DNA of 64,000 nt from a virus: IMG/VR virus record IMGVR_UViG_3300032299_001015, positions 20,402 through 84,401 of that record; one strand, 5' to 3'. The notes under the pieces are model-generated. The model was not told the origin of the DNA. It did no database searches and saw only the letters and a list, made by a program, of their open reading frames with translations. Shown one piece after another: positions 26,414-34,871 of this stretch; the stretch's first letter is position 1, and the number at the start of each line of letters is the position of its first letter. A program made the position numbers and the translations under genes.

Positions 26414-26944
26414 TTAGTTAAATAATTCTGCGGAACTGAGGAAGCGTCCGCCCCATAATGATTTCTTCATTACGGGTTGCTCTGGGATACTGGATTCCAG
26501 TTCACCAGACTTCTTCATGGCCGTCTCTTCCTCAACGGACTCTACGCGGGTAGCGATTTCAGTCGCGGCGGAATTGAGATCGGATAAACTTTTGGTAACC
26601 TCTTCATACTTGGCTTGTAGTTGTCCAATTTTTTCATCGACTGCTTTAGCAAGTTCGACTACTGCACTGGAAATCTTGTCAAGTGATTCAGTATTTGTTT
26701 CAGTGGACTTGGTAATTGTCTCTTCTACGAAGGACTTAACCTCGCCAAGGGCCTTTTCCATATCGAAAACGTCAGAGGTGGTGTCCTCGGAAACTTCAGC
26801 CTCAACACCATCGGACTTAGCCATTGCAAGGGCTTCCGTAACTACGTCCTCTACAGTTTCTTCTACCTCAAACGTAACTTCTTCAGAAGCCTCGTTTGCA
26901 GCCTCGGCGGTGTCAAGTTCTTCATGGCTTGTATTTTCAGCCAT
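26414..26944 (-). CDS. Nested capsid scaffold protein (internal start)
   Basis: Inside the protease gene, and in the same frame, the minus strand reads GAAGGAGGTGTTGAAATGGC: an AAGGAGGT site six bases before an ATG at 26944. Translation from it yields a 176-residue protein, acidic and alpha-helical (TFEVEETVEDVVTEALAMAK, LGEVKSFVEETITKS, IGQLQAKYEEVTKSLSDLN), ending in a basic FLSSAELFN tail that could bind the capsid protein. Lambda Nu3 within gene C is the precedent. Product exists by inference from a very strong ribosome site. Confidence 0.75.
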   Translation of the reverse strand: MAENTSHEELDTAEAANEASEEVTFEVEETVEDVVTEALAMAKSDGVEAEVSEDTTSDVFDMEKALGEVKSFVEETITKSTETNTESLDKISSAVVELAKAVDEKIGQLQAKYEEVTKSLSDLNSAATEIATRVESVEEETAMKKSGELESSIPEQPVMKKSLWGGRFLSSAELFN

Positions 26945-28654
26945 TTCAACACCTCCTTCTCTTTTTTGTACAGTCAAACTGTTTTCCTCTATTTCGTCTG
27001 ACTTTTCCGTTGACAATGGGTGACCCTTTGGCAACAAATCTGTGTCATATGGTCTATTCTTGAATTTCCCTGTTCTTACCGCCTGCAAGAAAGCATTTAC
27101 TCTTGCATACGCCCATTGTTCAGGGGAGTACTCATTTGATTTATTCATCATGGGATTGCTTTTAAATGCAGCAACCCCTCTTTCAAAAACCTGACGAATG
27201 GCATCAAACGTGACACTCTTAAAAATAACATTACCATATTTTTCATTATGCTGAGAAACTAAGGCATTTAGATGTTCTTCATCTTCTGCCGCAAGTGATT
27301 TAATAACTACTTTACTGGCTACCTTAATTTTTGTTAAGTCTGAAATATTTTTTGTTACTAGTGTATCTGTCGGACGGAATTTGTTGTCTGACTCATTGTT
27401 ATACACTCTTACTGCCGCCATAGTATTTTCTAATACATCGACACGACCCTTTACTAATTTATTATTTTCTGTAAAGGCAACATAGTCTCCAGAAACAATA
27501 TCTCCTGCTTCTTTCTTGTATTTAATCTTTTTCTTTTTAGATGGACGGGGGATACCACTAGGAAGACCCTGTTGGGCATTACGATTAGGAGTTACTTCAT
27601 TAGTAACAGTTTCTTTTCTTACGCCCTCATCATCCATATCATCTTCTACATCATCTTCCATGTCTTCATGATGCATTTTATCAAGGGAGGATATTCTTCT
27701 AAGAGTACTCATTTTGTGACCGACGCGAGTGTCTGATGCCGCCCAGCCTTCTGCACCTTTACGATAAACTCTAATAAGTACCGCTGGATCTCCCTCTTCT
27801 GCATTAATAGTAAAATCTGAGTCGGGGACATTAATGGAGCCAGAACGGGCAATTCTTTCTACTTTACCTCTAGCCGTTCCGCCGCTTGAATTCCATGAAA
27901 CAAAGTCTCCTACACTTAAAGATTCTGCTTTAATGAGGGCATCAACAAGTTTACCCATCTCTTGATTTTTATTAACGTCTGATGATTCTACCCAACCAAT
28001 TTCAATCATTTCTGACTTACATACTGGACATTTGAATGTGTCTGATTTTTCAGTTAATGCAATTTTATCTGTGCTGCACCAGAATACATTTTCAGTAGAG
28101 AATTCAGTAGCAATGCCTGAGGTGATAAGTTCATCCCCAAGTTTTTGAATAGAAAGAATATTAGCAAATTGATTGGCGGGGGAATCGACTAAGGATAGTT
28201 CCATAAGTTCGTATTCTTTTACAACTCTTACCCCTGGATATTCTTTACCGTCATCCATTTTTGTTTCGTAGTCTACAATTCTGCCACCGATTGAAAATCC
28301 TGTAAGTGTGCCGTCTAGAACCATTTGCCAGATATTTTCAGCACCTTTAGAAATATATGCATCAACAAAGATTCCGCTGTACATTTTTCCAGATTCCTTG
28401 TCATAGAAAGTATTCTCTCTAAATGAAACCACTTTTCCAGCAGGAATTGGTTGGTGCATTAAACGCACATTTCCTCGGAAATTTTCAAATGCTTTACGAG
28501 AAGCCTCTGTTAATAAAACATCACCCTGGCGATCTACATTGTCCAGGGTGGCAAATCCACTAACTATTCTACGCTCTTCATCGATTTTAGCGATGGGCAT
28601 AGTGAGACGAACATTGTCTCCGTCTACGTCAAAATGTGCTTTATTAATAATCAT
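26414..28654 (-). CDS. Prohead protease fused to tudor-like domains and scaffold
   Basis: A 746-residue protein. Residues about 1-180 are an S78-type prohead protease: RRIVSGFATLDNVDRQGDVL, then VRLMHQPIPAGKVV with the catalytic histidine, and YELMELSLVDSPAN with the serine. A CxnC pair of zinc-finger type follows (CSTD...CPVC, about 205-230). Two DUF2945/tudor-like modules follow (DFVSWNSSGGTARGKVERI near 260 and DYVAFTENNKLVKGRVDVL near 390). After a helical region, the last 176 residues are an acidic coiled-coil scaffold. The gene has no ribosome site; a TATAAT lies nine bases before the ATG. It processes the capsid precursor inside the prohead. Confidence 0.92.
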   Translation of the reverse strand: MIINKAHFDVDGDNVRLTMPIAKIDEERRIVSGFATLDNVDRQGDVLLTEASRKAFENFRGNVRLMHQPIPAGKVVSFRENTFYDKESGKMYSGIFVDAYISKGAENIWQMVLDGTLTGFSIGGRIVDYETKMDDGKEYPGVRVVKEYELMELSLVDSPANQFANILSIQKLGDELITSGIATEFSTENVFWCSTDKIALTEKSDTFKCPVCKSEMIEIGWVESSDVNKNQEMGKLVDALIKAESLSVGDFVSWNSSGGTARGKVERIARSGSINVPDSDFTINAEEGDPAVLIRVYRKGAEGWAASDTRVGHKMSTLRRISSLDKMHHEDMEDDVEDDMDDEGVRKETVTNEVTPNRNAQQGLPSGIPRPSKKKKIKYKKEAGDIVSGDYVAFTENNKLVKGRVDVLENTMAAVRVYNNESDNKFRPTDTLVTKNISDLTKIKVASKVVIKSLAAEDEEHLNALVSQHNEKYGNVIFKSVTFDAIRQVFERGVAAFKSNPMMNKSNEYSPEQWAYARVNAFLQAVRTGKFKNRPYDTDLLPKGHPLSTEKSDEIEENSLTVQKREGGVEMAENTSHEELDTAEAANEASEEVTFEVEETVEDVVTEALAMAKSDGVEAEVSEDTTSDVFDMEKALGEVKSFVEETITKSTETNTESLDKISSAVVELAKAVDEKIGQLQAKYEEVTKSLSDLNSAATEIATRVESVEEETAMKKSGELESSIPEQPVMKKSLWGGRFLSSAELFN

Positions 28655-28663
28655 AACAATTAA

Positions 28664-28669
28664 ATTATA
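28664..28669 (-). promoter_or_regulatory. Candidate -10 box for the protease gene, short or no leader
   Basis: The minus strand reads ATATAATATAATTTAATTG just before the ATG at 28654. Two overlapping TATAAT boxes occur; the nearer ends nine bases before the ATG, and no ribosome site lies between. This suggests a very short leader. Confidence 0.45.
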
Positions 28670-28684
28670 TTATATATAGTCTTA

Positions 28685-30310
28685 TTAATTTTGCTGCCTA
28701 CCTTCTCCTTGTGTCGCCCGTCCTGTTTCATCTATGTCTGGGGCGTTAGAAGATCTATTTTGGTCTCTTACTCTATTGCGAGTTGTCTGAGCCGTTTGCT
28801 CTGCTCTTTGTTGAGCATTAAGAACAACTGGCTCATCACCACTAGGAAGTGTAGACATTCCTAGTCTTTCTCTTACTTCATTGGGAACAATTACTTGCAT
28901 TCTCAAATAGCGCTCGTCAATCTTAGATCTAGTTTCTTCATCAGTAAGAGTAAGTTCATTAAATTCAAATTTGAATGCGTCTGTTTTTTCAGCAATGATC
29001 CTATTGATTTTCTTTTCAAGGGCATCCTGTGCTGGGCGACATACTTGCTCCTTGAATGTTCTATCTGATTCTCTTGCTGCCGCCAAACCAATACCGTCCG
29101 TAGCACCAACCTTTGAGGCAGGAACGCGGTGAGCCATAAGGATTTCATCCTTATTCATCTTCTTATAGTTATTGAATGATGAGTCTTGAATATTAGTTTC
29201 AATTGGCTCCATCTTCATTTCTACCTTATTATCTGGTGTATCTCCAGGGATAGGAATGATAGCGGTTCTATGGGACTGTCCGCGCAGATTACCTTGAAAA
29301 AATTCAAATAATCTTTCTTCCGCTGCGCGGCTCATCTTTGCACCCTTAAGCCAGAAAATATAGCGGGGGACAGCCTTGTTCTCAAAATACTCTAGATTAA
29401 AGCGAGAGGCAAATTCATTTCCTGCCATTGCATTCTTTGCCGCCACAATTGCAGGTAGTCCATAGTAAGTATTTGTTGGAGTGTAATTCTTAATATGAAT
29501 TATTTCGTTTGGTCTAGGGTCGGTGGTAATAGGATTCTTTTCTTCACCTTGGAAATTACGGAAGAATACAGCCTTACCGTTAACAATTTGAACAAATCCG
29601 TCACGGAGGCGACGTACTCTCATCGTAGGAGCAGGGATATGACCAATGTAACCAATTTCTCCAGTTGTCTTTCTACCTATTTCAATGTACCCGTTTCCTG
29701 TTGATTCAGCATCAATATAGGCTTTCATAAGTGTCATAGTAAAGGTATCATCGTCATTTCTTGTTTCTAGCCAGTCAACAATGCGGTGCTTTTGACGAGC
29801 AAGGTTTCTTCTTACTCTCCCAAGTTCTTCTTCACTACTAATAGACTCAAGTCTCTCCATAACGTTAATTGTTGGAACAAGATCGTACCCAAGTCCAACA
29901 ATATTTGCTACTTTAGCGTTGATGGCTGAATAGTTTGCAGCGGAAAGTTCATAAATTTTAGCAAGTGCCGCCTGATTGTAAAGAGGCTCAACAACATCAA
30001 AGATGCCGTAACCGTACTTATCTGGAATGATTTGCTTAGAGGTAGCCCCATCACCAGAGTACATATTGTCTTCAGCGGTTACTATTTCTCCGCCAGCAGT
30101 AATTAATGACTTGCTAATTTTTCTACGAGCAGAACGCTTAAAGTTTTGAGAGAGTCCGTTTAACGACAAAATATCGTCAGCATCCTGACGAAAGTCATCT
30201 TTTTCTGAAGCAATAAAGGATTCTTGACCTATAGACTTGCTAAGGTTTACTTCATTGATCCAAAGATCTTCTGGTTCTTGCTGCATCTTTCCATGCTCCC
30301 GTATCTCCAT
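28685..30310 (-). CDS. Portal protein (PBSX-like family)
   Basis: A 541-residue portal protein, starting at an ATG at 30310, or at the in-frame ATG at 30286 (MQQEPEDLW), which has a GGGAG nine bases ahead. Typical features include FDVVEPLYNQAALAKIYELS, the wing region TFTMTLMKAYIDAESTGNGYIEIGR, and the clip and crown segments (ITTDPRPNEIIHIKNYTPTN, YYGLPAIVAAKNAMAGNEFAS, DEILMAHRVPASKVG). The tail of the protein is Q/R-rich and disordered. Portals form the twelve-membered DNA gate and bind the terminase. The gene overlaps the one upstream by 59 bases at the longer start. Confidence 0.92.
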   Translation of the reverse strand: MEIREHGKMQQEPEDLWINEVNLSKSIGQESFIASEKDDFRQDADDILSLNGLSQNFKRSARRKISKSLITAGGEIVTAEDNMYSGDGATSKQIIPDKYGYGIFDVVEPLYNQAALAKIYELSAANYSAINAKVANIVGLGYDLVPTINVMERLESISSEEELGRVRRNLARQKHRIVDWLETRNDDDTFTMTLMKAYIDAESTGNGYIEIGRKTTGEIGYIGHIPAPTMRVRRLRDGFVQIVNGKAVFFRNFQGEEKNPITTDPRPNEIIHIKNYTPTNTYYGLPAIVAAKNAMAGNEFASRFNLEYFENKAVPRYIFWLKGAKMSRAAEERLFEFFQGNLRGQSHRTAIIPIPGDTPDNKVEMKMEPIETNIQDSSFNNYKKMNKDEILMAHRVPASKVGATDGIGLAAARESDRTFKEQVCRPAQDALEKKINRIIAEKTDAFKFEFNELTLTDEETRSKIDERYLRMQVIVPNEVRERLGMSTLPSGDEPVVLNAQQRAEQTAQTTRNRVRDQNRSSNAPDIDETGRATQGEGRQQN

Positions 30311-30578
30311 AAGATAGAAGGCCGTTTTCCATTCTATACTTGTCTTCTTGGTATTCTTCTTCTGTTACCCGACCAATTCCAGGAATGAATACTGCTTGTC
30401 CTTCTGGCTGTCCATAATGAGCGGCGGCTTTACGAATTTCCGCCATCTTTGTGATATCTCCTCTTTCAGAAGGAATATTAAGAACGTTGTTATCATCATC
30501 CTTAAAGACTCCGCCTTCTGGCAGAAGCCATACATATATACCGTAACTGCTCTTATCTCTTACTACTTGTAGTCCCAT
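30252..30578 (-). CDS. Small protein encoded before the portal, function unknown
   Basis: A 108-residue protein starting MGLQVVRDKSSYGIYVWLLP, with a central IPGIGRVTEEEYQEDKYRMENG and a charged C terminus. Not recognised as any named family. No terminase gene is found next to it, so it is the first gene of the head cluster in this window. The ATG at 30578 sits seven bases after an extended -10 box with no ribosome site, a layout expected for a leaderless message. A head-assembly or packaging helper role is inferred from position. Confidence 0.6.
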   Translation of the reverse strand: MGLQVVRDKSSYGIYVWLLPEGGVFKDDDNNVLNIPSERGDITKMAEIRKAAAHYGQPEGQAVFIPGIGRVTEEEYQEDKYRMENGLLSYGDTGAWKDAARTRRSLDQ

Positions 30579-30585
30579 GTACCTG

Positions 30586-30594
30586 ATAATATCA
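30586..30594 (-). promoter_or_regulatory. Extended -10 promoter, leaderless placement (head genes)
   Basis: The minus strand reads TGATATTAT then CAGGTAC then ATG, i.e. TG-N-TATTAT with seven bases to the start codon at 30578. No ribosome site fits in the gap. The same layout recurs in the early region. Confidence 0.5.
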
Positions 30595-30596
30595 TA

Positions 30597-31445
30597 TTAA
30601 GTGTTATTTGGCTGTATTCTGTTCACATATGAAGCAATTTTTACCCTAGCAGGGCTAATTGTGAACGACGCACTAGACTTTGCAAAGAATGTATTTGACA
30701 AATACTGACCATAGAGAACTTTAAATATATCTCCAACAGATGCACTTACTATAGATAAATTAGATGATGCTGTAAGTTCATACACCTGATTATCTGCTAG
30801 AGATAAAACTTTAGACCCTGGAATTAGTCCAACGGTGTCTACATAAAGATTATCATTAGTCATCAAAGACGCTGAAACAAATCTAGATAGACTGTCTTCC
30901 GTCGCTGCGTATAGATCAAAGGCGTACCTATTTTGATTCTTCAATGGCTGATAGATGACATTTGTTGATGCTGAAATAAAATTAGTTTCTATCGCATCAG
31001 TAATATTAAAAGAATAAGATGCTGAGTCAGATACACGGACCTTCATGCTGGTCCCGCCCGTAAATTCTTCATGTAAGAACGCAGCGGCAGAGGAACTAAA
31101 TGAATTATCTAAAATATAAACATTTTGTAGGTTGAAATTACTTGAACCAGAATGACCAAATCTAATAAGGAAATTATTATTGTCATAGGTCCATAACTTA
31201 TTGTCAAAGGATAATGTCAAGTGCGCCCATTGTTGGGACGGCAGAACTGATGCAGTATATCCATTGACATATATAGATGTTGAGGCGGTATTGATTCTTA
31301 CCGATCCGTTCAAATTATTGACACTTGCAGAAAATAGCAATTCAGAAGCGGCGGAGGAAGAAAAAATTTCCAATAACTTATACGTCTTATTTTCACTATC
31401 ATTAAGACGTATAAAAGCACCGACTGATCCTAAATATTTAAGCAT
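30597..31445 (-). CDS. LamG-like virion or fibre protein
   Basis: A 282-residue protein with a concanavalin/LamG-like sandwich near residues 40-135 (ASTSIYVNGYTASVLPSQQWAHLTLSF and FLIRFGHSGSSNFNLQNVYILDN, with the family's W-x-H-L-x-L strand and the final LQNVYILD strand). The second half is Ser/Ala-rich beta structure. Proteins of this kind bind surface glycans, and a related but much longer one is encoded at 45983-49198. Its place between SSB and the portal cluster is unusual for a fibre gene. Confidence 0.6.
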   Translation of the reverse strand: MLKYLGSVGAFIRLNDSENKTYKLLEIFSSSAASELLFSASVNNLNGSVRINTASTSIYVNGYTASVLPSQQWAHLTLSFDNKLWTYDNNNFLIRFGHSGSSNFNLQNVYILDNSFSSSAAAFLHEEFTGGTSMKVRVSDSASYSFNITDAIETNFISASTNVIYQPLKNQNRYAFDLYAATEDSLSRFVSASLMTNDNLYVDTVGLIPGSKVLSLADNQVYELTASSNLSIVSASVGDIFKVLYGQYLSNTFFAKSSASFTISPARVKIASYVNRIQPNNT

Positions 31446-31458
31446 ACTTAATTATAGA

Positions 31459-31839
31459 TCAATTCCAGTCAATATCTGATCCAGACTTAGCATATGATTT
31501 TGATGATAGTAATAGGTCTTTACCAATATGTTGAGCCTTTACCTCAAAAGAATATTTTCTTTCCCCGCTATTTGTATCTATCCATGAAGTTTCTTTAATA
31601 ACTCCATTAACAATTACTTGCTCCCCGCGATTAAATTCACCAGCAATATTTTCTGCCAGCCGATCCCAAGCAGTAATATTCCAGCCAGATGTATCATGGT
31701 CTTCCCACTCACCAAAGGCATTCTTACGGCGGTCATTAGTAATTAGTCTAAATCTTGCTACTGACGTTCCACTCGGCAGAGTCTTAAACTCTACATCATT
31801 TGCCACTCTACCAATTAAAGTAATATTAGGGTTAGACAT
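31459..31839 (-). CDS. ssb: Single-stranded DNA-binding protein
   Basis: A 126-residue OB-fold protein. It has the SSB family pattern: MSNPNITLIGRVANDVEFK, then SVARFRLITNDRRKN, SGWNITAWDRLAENIAGEF and GEQVIVNGVIKETSW, followed by a short acidic tail ending SDIDWN instead of the usual DDIPF-type tip. It covers single-stranded DNA during replication and repair. An early-type gene in the late block is odd; its ATG overlaps the stop of the glycosyltransferase gene, so it is co-transcribed with the glycan-modification genes. Confidence 0.93.
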   Translation of the reverse strand: MSNPNITLIGRVANDVEFKTLPSGTSVARFRLITNDRRKNAFGEWEDHDTSGWNITAWDRLAENIAGEFNRGEQVIVNGVIKETSWIDTNSGERKYSFEVKAQHIGKDLLLSSKSYAKSGSDIDWN

Positions 31840-32801
31840 TATTCTCCTTCCGTTAAAATTTCAAAAAGTCTATTCCATTCTTTTGCTCTACGCTCCCAGT
31901 TATAATACTTATTGAAGTAGTCTGACTGTTCGCGTATTAATTCTTGATTATCTTTTGTCCAGTAATTATCTATTTGTTCGTTAAGAAGTTCTGCATATGT
32001 ATTAGCGATTTGCTCTTCATTTGGTTTAATTATACACATTTTTGCATATGCTGCACCAGTTTCTGGTAAAGCCCCGACATCAGTAGTAACTAAGTTACAT
32101 CCTGCTGCGCCTGCCTCAATCATTGACAAGCAGGCGGTTTCTTCAAAAATGCTAGGGTAGGCAAATATGTGAGCATCTTGTACTGCTTTATGAATTTCAT
32201 TATTTTCGGCGTACCCAATGTAATTGACACCTTTTGTCTCACGGGCGCGATTGAATAGATCTTCATATACCCCATAATAATGTGCCTCGTAGCCTGATCC
32301 ATATACAGAAGTTGATGAATATACATCTAACTCAATATCATCGCGGTCAAGTTGCTCCATAACATCTAGCAAAATGCTAAGACCCCTAAATGGAGTTGAT
32401 GTGTAAATTAACTTTAACTTGCCACCTTTTGATTTTGGTTTAAATTCTATTGGTTCTATGGCATTACGAATAACATATGCATTATGAAGCGGAACCTGAA
32501 AGAGATACCTAAATTTCTCTAGTTGCCAATGTGACACATAAACTGTTGCATCAATAGACTTCATAAAAGCATTATCCTTCATTGGAGCAAGAGACTCATC
32601 TGAATAGTTTAGATGCTGCCATAAAATATTCTTTTTAGTAAATCTAACTTTAGATGGGTCTGGAGTTGCAACTAATAAATTTAAATTATCATACTCTGAA
32701 AATTTAGAATGTTTTATCATTCCGTCTTTTAGTAATTCCGTCCCGCCTCGTGCAGGCTTTACGTTGCTGTCATTAGAAATTCTTTGTAACCAATCAGCCA
32801 T
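31839..32801 (-). CDS. Glycosyltransferase, family 4-like (GT-B)
   Basis: About 320 residues. The open frame reaches a TTG at 32873, but a GGAG site precedes the ATGs at 32804 and 32801, so 32801 (MADWLQRISNDSN) is chosen. The GT-B nucleotide-sugar half is clear: KLKLIYTSTPFRGLSILLDV (first strand of the C-terminal domain), FAYPSIFEETACLSMIEAGAAG with the E-x7-E motif, and GCNLVTTDVGALPETG. It transfers a sugar from an activated donor; the acceptor is unknown. Lies first among three sugar-handling genes with a sulfotransferase, between SSB and a DUF6065 gene. Confidence 0.85.
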   Translation of the reverse strand: MADWLQRISNDSNVKPARGGTELLKDGMIKHSKFSEYDNLNLLVATPDPSKVRFTKKNILWQHLNYSDESLAPMKDNAFMKSIDATVYVSHWQLEKFRYLFQVPLHNAYVIRNAIEPIEFKPKSKGGKLKLIYTSTPFRGLSILLDVMEQLDRDDIELDVYSSTSVYGSGYEAHYYGVYEDLFNRARETKGVNYIGYAENNEIHKAVQDAHIFAYPSIFEETACLSMIEAGAAGCNLVTTDVGALPETGAAYAKMCIIKPNEEQIANTYAELLNEQIDNYWTKDNQELIREQSDYFNKYYNWERRAKEWNRLFEILTEGE

Positions 32802-32823
32802 CATCTTCTCCAAATTTTTGCAC

Positions 32824-33543
32824 TCACAGGTAACTCTTCTTACTCCAGAATTGACTCTTATATGATCTAACAATTTTAGACTTTAACTTAAAACCATTTT
32901 TTTTATTGGCATCCTCATCAAACTCTACCTGTGATGATCTCCAGTCCTCTCTTTTGAAAGGAATCATTTGACATATGGGAGTCCCTGCTTCAAGAACAAA
33001 AATCTCTTCTTTGATTGTGTTAAGAAGTTGGAAGGGAAATTCGACTCCTAGTTCATAGGAGTCTGTATCTACCACCCCAGAAAAAGTTCTGAATGGAAGG
33101 TCGTGTCTATTAAGTGGGTGAGTGAATAAACAACTATAGCCCTTGGGGGTTATTGCCCTCCAGCCAGGACTCCATTTAAGTAAATCCATTCCGCCACCTA
33201 CTGGAGCAGGCAGCCCAGGAGCCTGATCTGGACCGTGAGAGCCTATAAAATTAACATTGGTTGCCCACCGCACATTAATTCCTTTTCCTGGATGATTTCT
33301 AAATTCTAGGTCGAATGGCAGAACAAACATATATCCAGATGTGAGTGCATCAAGGAACGGGGAGCATCCCTTAAGAGTAAGATTGCTTACCGCTACTCCG
33401 TTTTTTGATAACCCAGTTATTTTTTCGCCGTCCATATGAACAGGCATCTTTTTATACCAGCCTGGGATAGACTGTGCTGCTGGCTGCGGCCTTTCAAACA
33501 GAAGTTCTGCCTCATGACTGAATGGCTCAAATTTTATCTTCAT
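32824..33543 (-). CDS. DUF6065-like protein
   Basis: About 239 residues from ATG 33543 (MKIKFEPFSHEAELLFERP). It contains the features I associate with DUF6065, a family common in phages: ERPQPAAQSIPGWYKKMP, then LKGCSPFLDALTSGYMFVLP, then WATNVNFIGSHGPDQ and a C-terminal LEAGTPICQMIPFKRE. The last strand-helix strand resembles a cupin-like or jelly-roll fold. The enzymatic role, if any, is not known. It overlaps the upstream glycosyltransferase gene and precedes the GT4 gene, so the four genes look like one pathway. Confidence 0.7.
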   Translation of the reverse strand: MKIKFEPFSHEAELLFERPQPAAQSIPGWYKKMPVHMDGEKITGLSKNGVAVSNLTLKGCSPFLDALTSGYMFVLPFDLEFRNHPGKGINVRWATNVNFIGSHGPDQAPGLPAPVGGGMDLLKWSPGWRAITPKGYSCLFTHPLNRHDLPFRTFSGVVDTDSYELGVEFPFQLLNTIKEEIFVLEAGTPICQMIPFKREDWRSSQVEFDEDANKKNGFKLKSKIVRSYKSQFWSKKSYL

Positions 33544-34211
33544 GGCTTTACCCAATTCAACTTAAATGTCTTTTGATGTAGAACTCTTACAGATGGGTCT
33601 ACCCAAATGTCAAATCCTGACTTGATCGCTTTTGTACACCATGAAAGGTCTTCTCCAATAAGAAGGAAATCTTCAGTTGTTTCCCCTGTTTCTTCATCTA
33701 CACTAGGAACGCTTTCTGGTCCAAACCAGGGTCTGGGCATATTCTCAAATACCCCTGATTTTACTGCAAGGAATCCAAATCCACATCCTGCTACTTTAAA
33801 AGGCTTATGATACTGATCAAGAAGTTCTTCTGGCATCATACCGCCGCGAGGTTGTTGATAAATCGGAATGTGTCTGTCTTCCATGAGATAGCATCCAGAA
33901 ATAATTTTCTTATCAGACTTATATAGTCTAAAAACGTCGGCGGGACTCCATGCAATATCTGAATCAATCCACATAATCATGTCATAGGTAAATTCACCGC
34001 TACATGGCTGAGTCATTTTTACATTATTTGTATCGTATCCACCAATGGTTGACTCTCTAGCCATGGCAACAAGTGACCCCCCCTGACTAAGAAAATTCCA
34101 ACTTACCCCCTCTTGATTCAGGGCATTAGTAGTAATAAGCAGACTTCTTAGATAGTCTGGAGTAAAAGAATTTGCTGGAGTAGCAAATACTATATTAAAA
34201 TGCGGTTTCAT
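33540..34211 (-). CDS. GT-A type glycosyltransferase-like protein, copy 1
   Basis: A 223-residue protein starting MKPHFNIVFATPANSF. A DxD-like metal motif lies in the sequence MIMWIDSDIAW (about 72-82), followed by a conserved GCGFGFLAVKSGVFE block, the GEDLSWCTKA signature and a closing RVLHQK. This resembles the Anp1/GT-A type transferases found in many phages. It is paralogous to the next gene (about one third identical by eye, same motif order). The sugar and acceptor are unknown. It is joined to its neighbours by overlaps. Confidence 0.75.
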   Translation of the reverse strand: MKPHFNIVFATPANSFTPDYLRSLLITTNALNQEGVSWNFLSQGGSLVAMARESTIGGYDTNNVKMTQPCSGEFTYDMIMWIDSDIAWSPADVFRLYKSDKKIISGCYLMEDRHIPIYQQPRGGMMPEELLDQYHKPFKVAGCGFGFLAVKSGVFENMPRPWFGPESVPSVDEETGETTEDFLLIGEDLSWCTKAIKSGFDIWVDPSVRVLHQKTFKLNWVKP

Positions 34212-34871
34212 TTATCCCCTTATAGCGATCTTCTTATGATGACATACTTTTATGCTGGGGTCAAGATAAATTTTATATCCTGCTTCCCCCGCTTTTTTGC
34301 ACCAGGAAAAATCTTCTCCCCAAGGTATATACATCTCTTTAGTTTTATCTTCATTCTCTATTTTTTGAAATACTACGTCGAACCATGGGCGAGGAATATT
34401 TTCAAATACCCCAGATTTCATTGAAACAAATCCGAATCCTACTGCAAAGACCTCAAACGGGTATTCTTTTCTTTTTAATAAGTCGTGGTCAAAATAAATA
34501 TCGTCTTCTTTGAAACTAAAGAGCGGTACGTTTTCTTCATTATAGTAGACTCCAGAAACTACATCGTATGACGATTCGTACAACTTCATAAATTGATCTG
34601 GTTCCCAAGAAATATCTGAGTCTATCCAAACTATTTTGTCATACGTTACCTGACTGTTTACTGGTTCTGTGGCAAAAGCATGAAGAAAACGTGATCCCAT
34701 TATTGTTGCTTCCCGCGCTGCATTTACTTGAGAGGAATACTCATTTAGATATAAATAAGATATGCCTATTTTTTCTAAATGGGAAATAGTTGCAACAAGA
34801 CTTCTTACATATTCTGCCTCCATCATTCTTCCAGGAGTGCAAATTAATACATTATAGTGGGGCTTCAACAT
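34212..34871 (-). CDS. GT-A type glycosyltransferase-like protein, copy 2
   Basis: A 219-residue paralog of the neighbouring gene: MLKPHYNVLICTPGRMM start, KIVWIDSDISWEP metal motif, FAVGFGFVSMKSGVFE and WGEDFSWCKKAGEAGY, ending CHHKKIAI. The duplication suggests two successive transfers or two acceptors. It directly abuts copy 1 and overlaps the sulfotransferase gene by 20 bases, so sugar addition and sulfation are probably coupled. Virion or cell-surface glycan modification is inference. Confidence 0.75.
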   Translation of the reverse strand: MLKPHYNVLICTPGRMMEAEYVRSLVATISHLEKIGISYLYLNEYSSQVNAAREATIMGSRFLHAFATEPVNSQVTYDKIVWIDSDISWEPDQFMKLYESSYDVVSGVYYNEENVPLFSFKEDDIYFDHDLLKRKEYPFEVFAVGFGFVSMKSGVFENIPRPWFDVVFQKIENEDKTKEMYIPWGEDFSWCKKAGEAGYKIYLDPSIKVCHHKKIAIRG

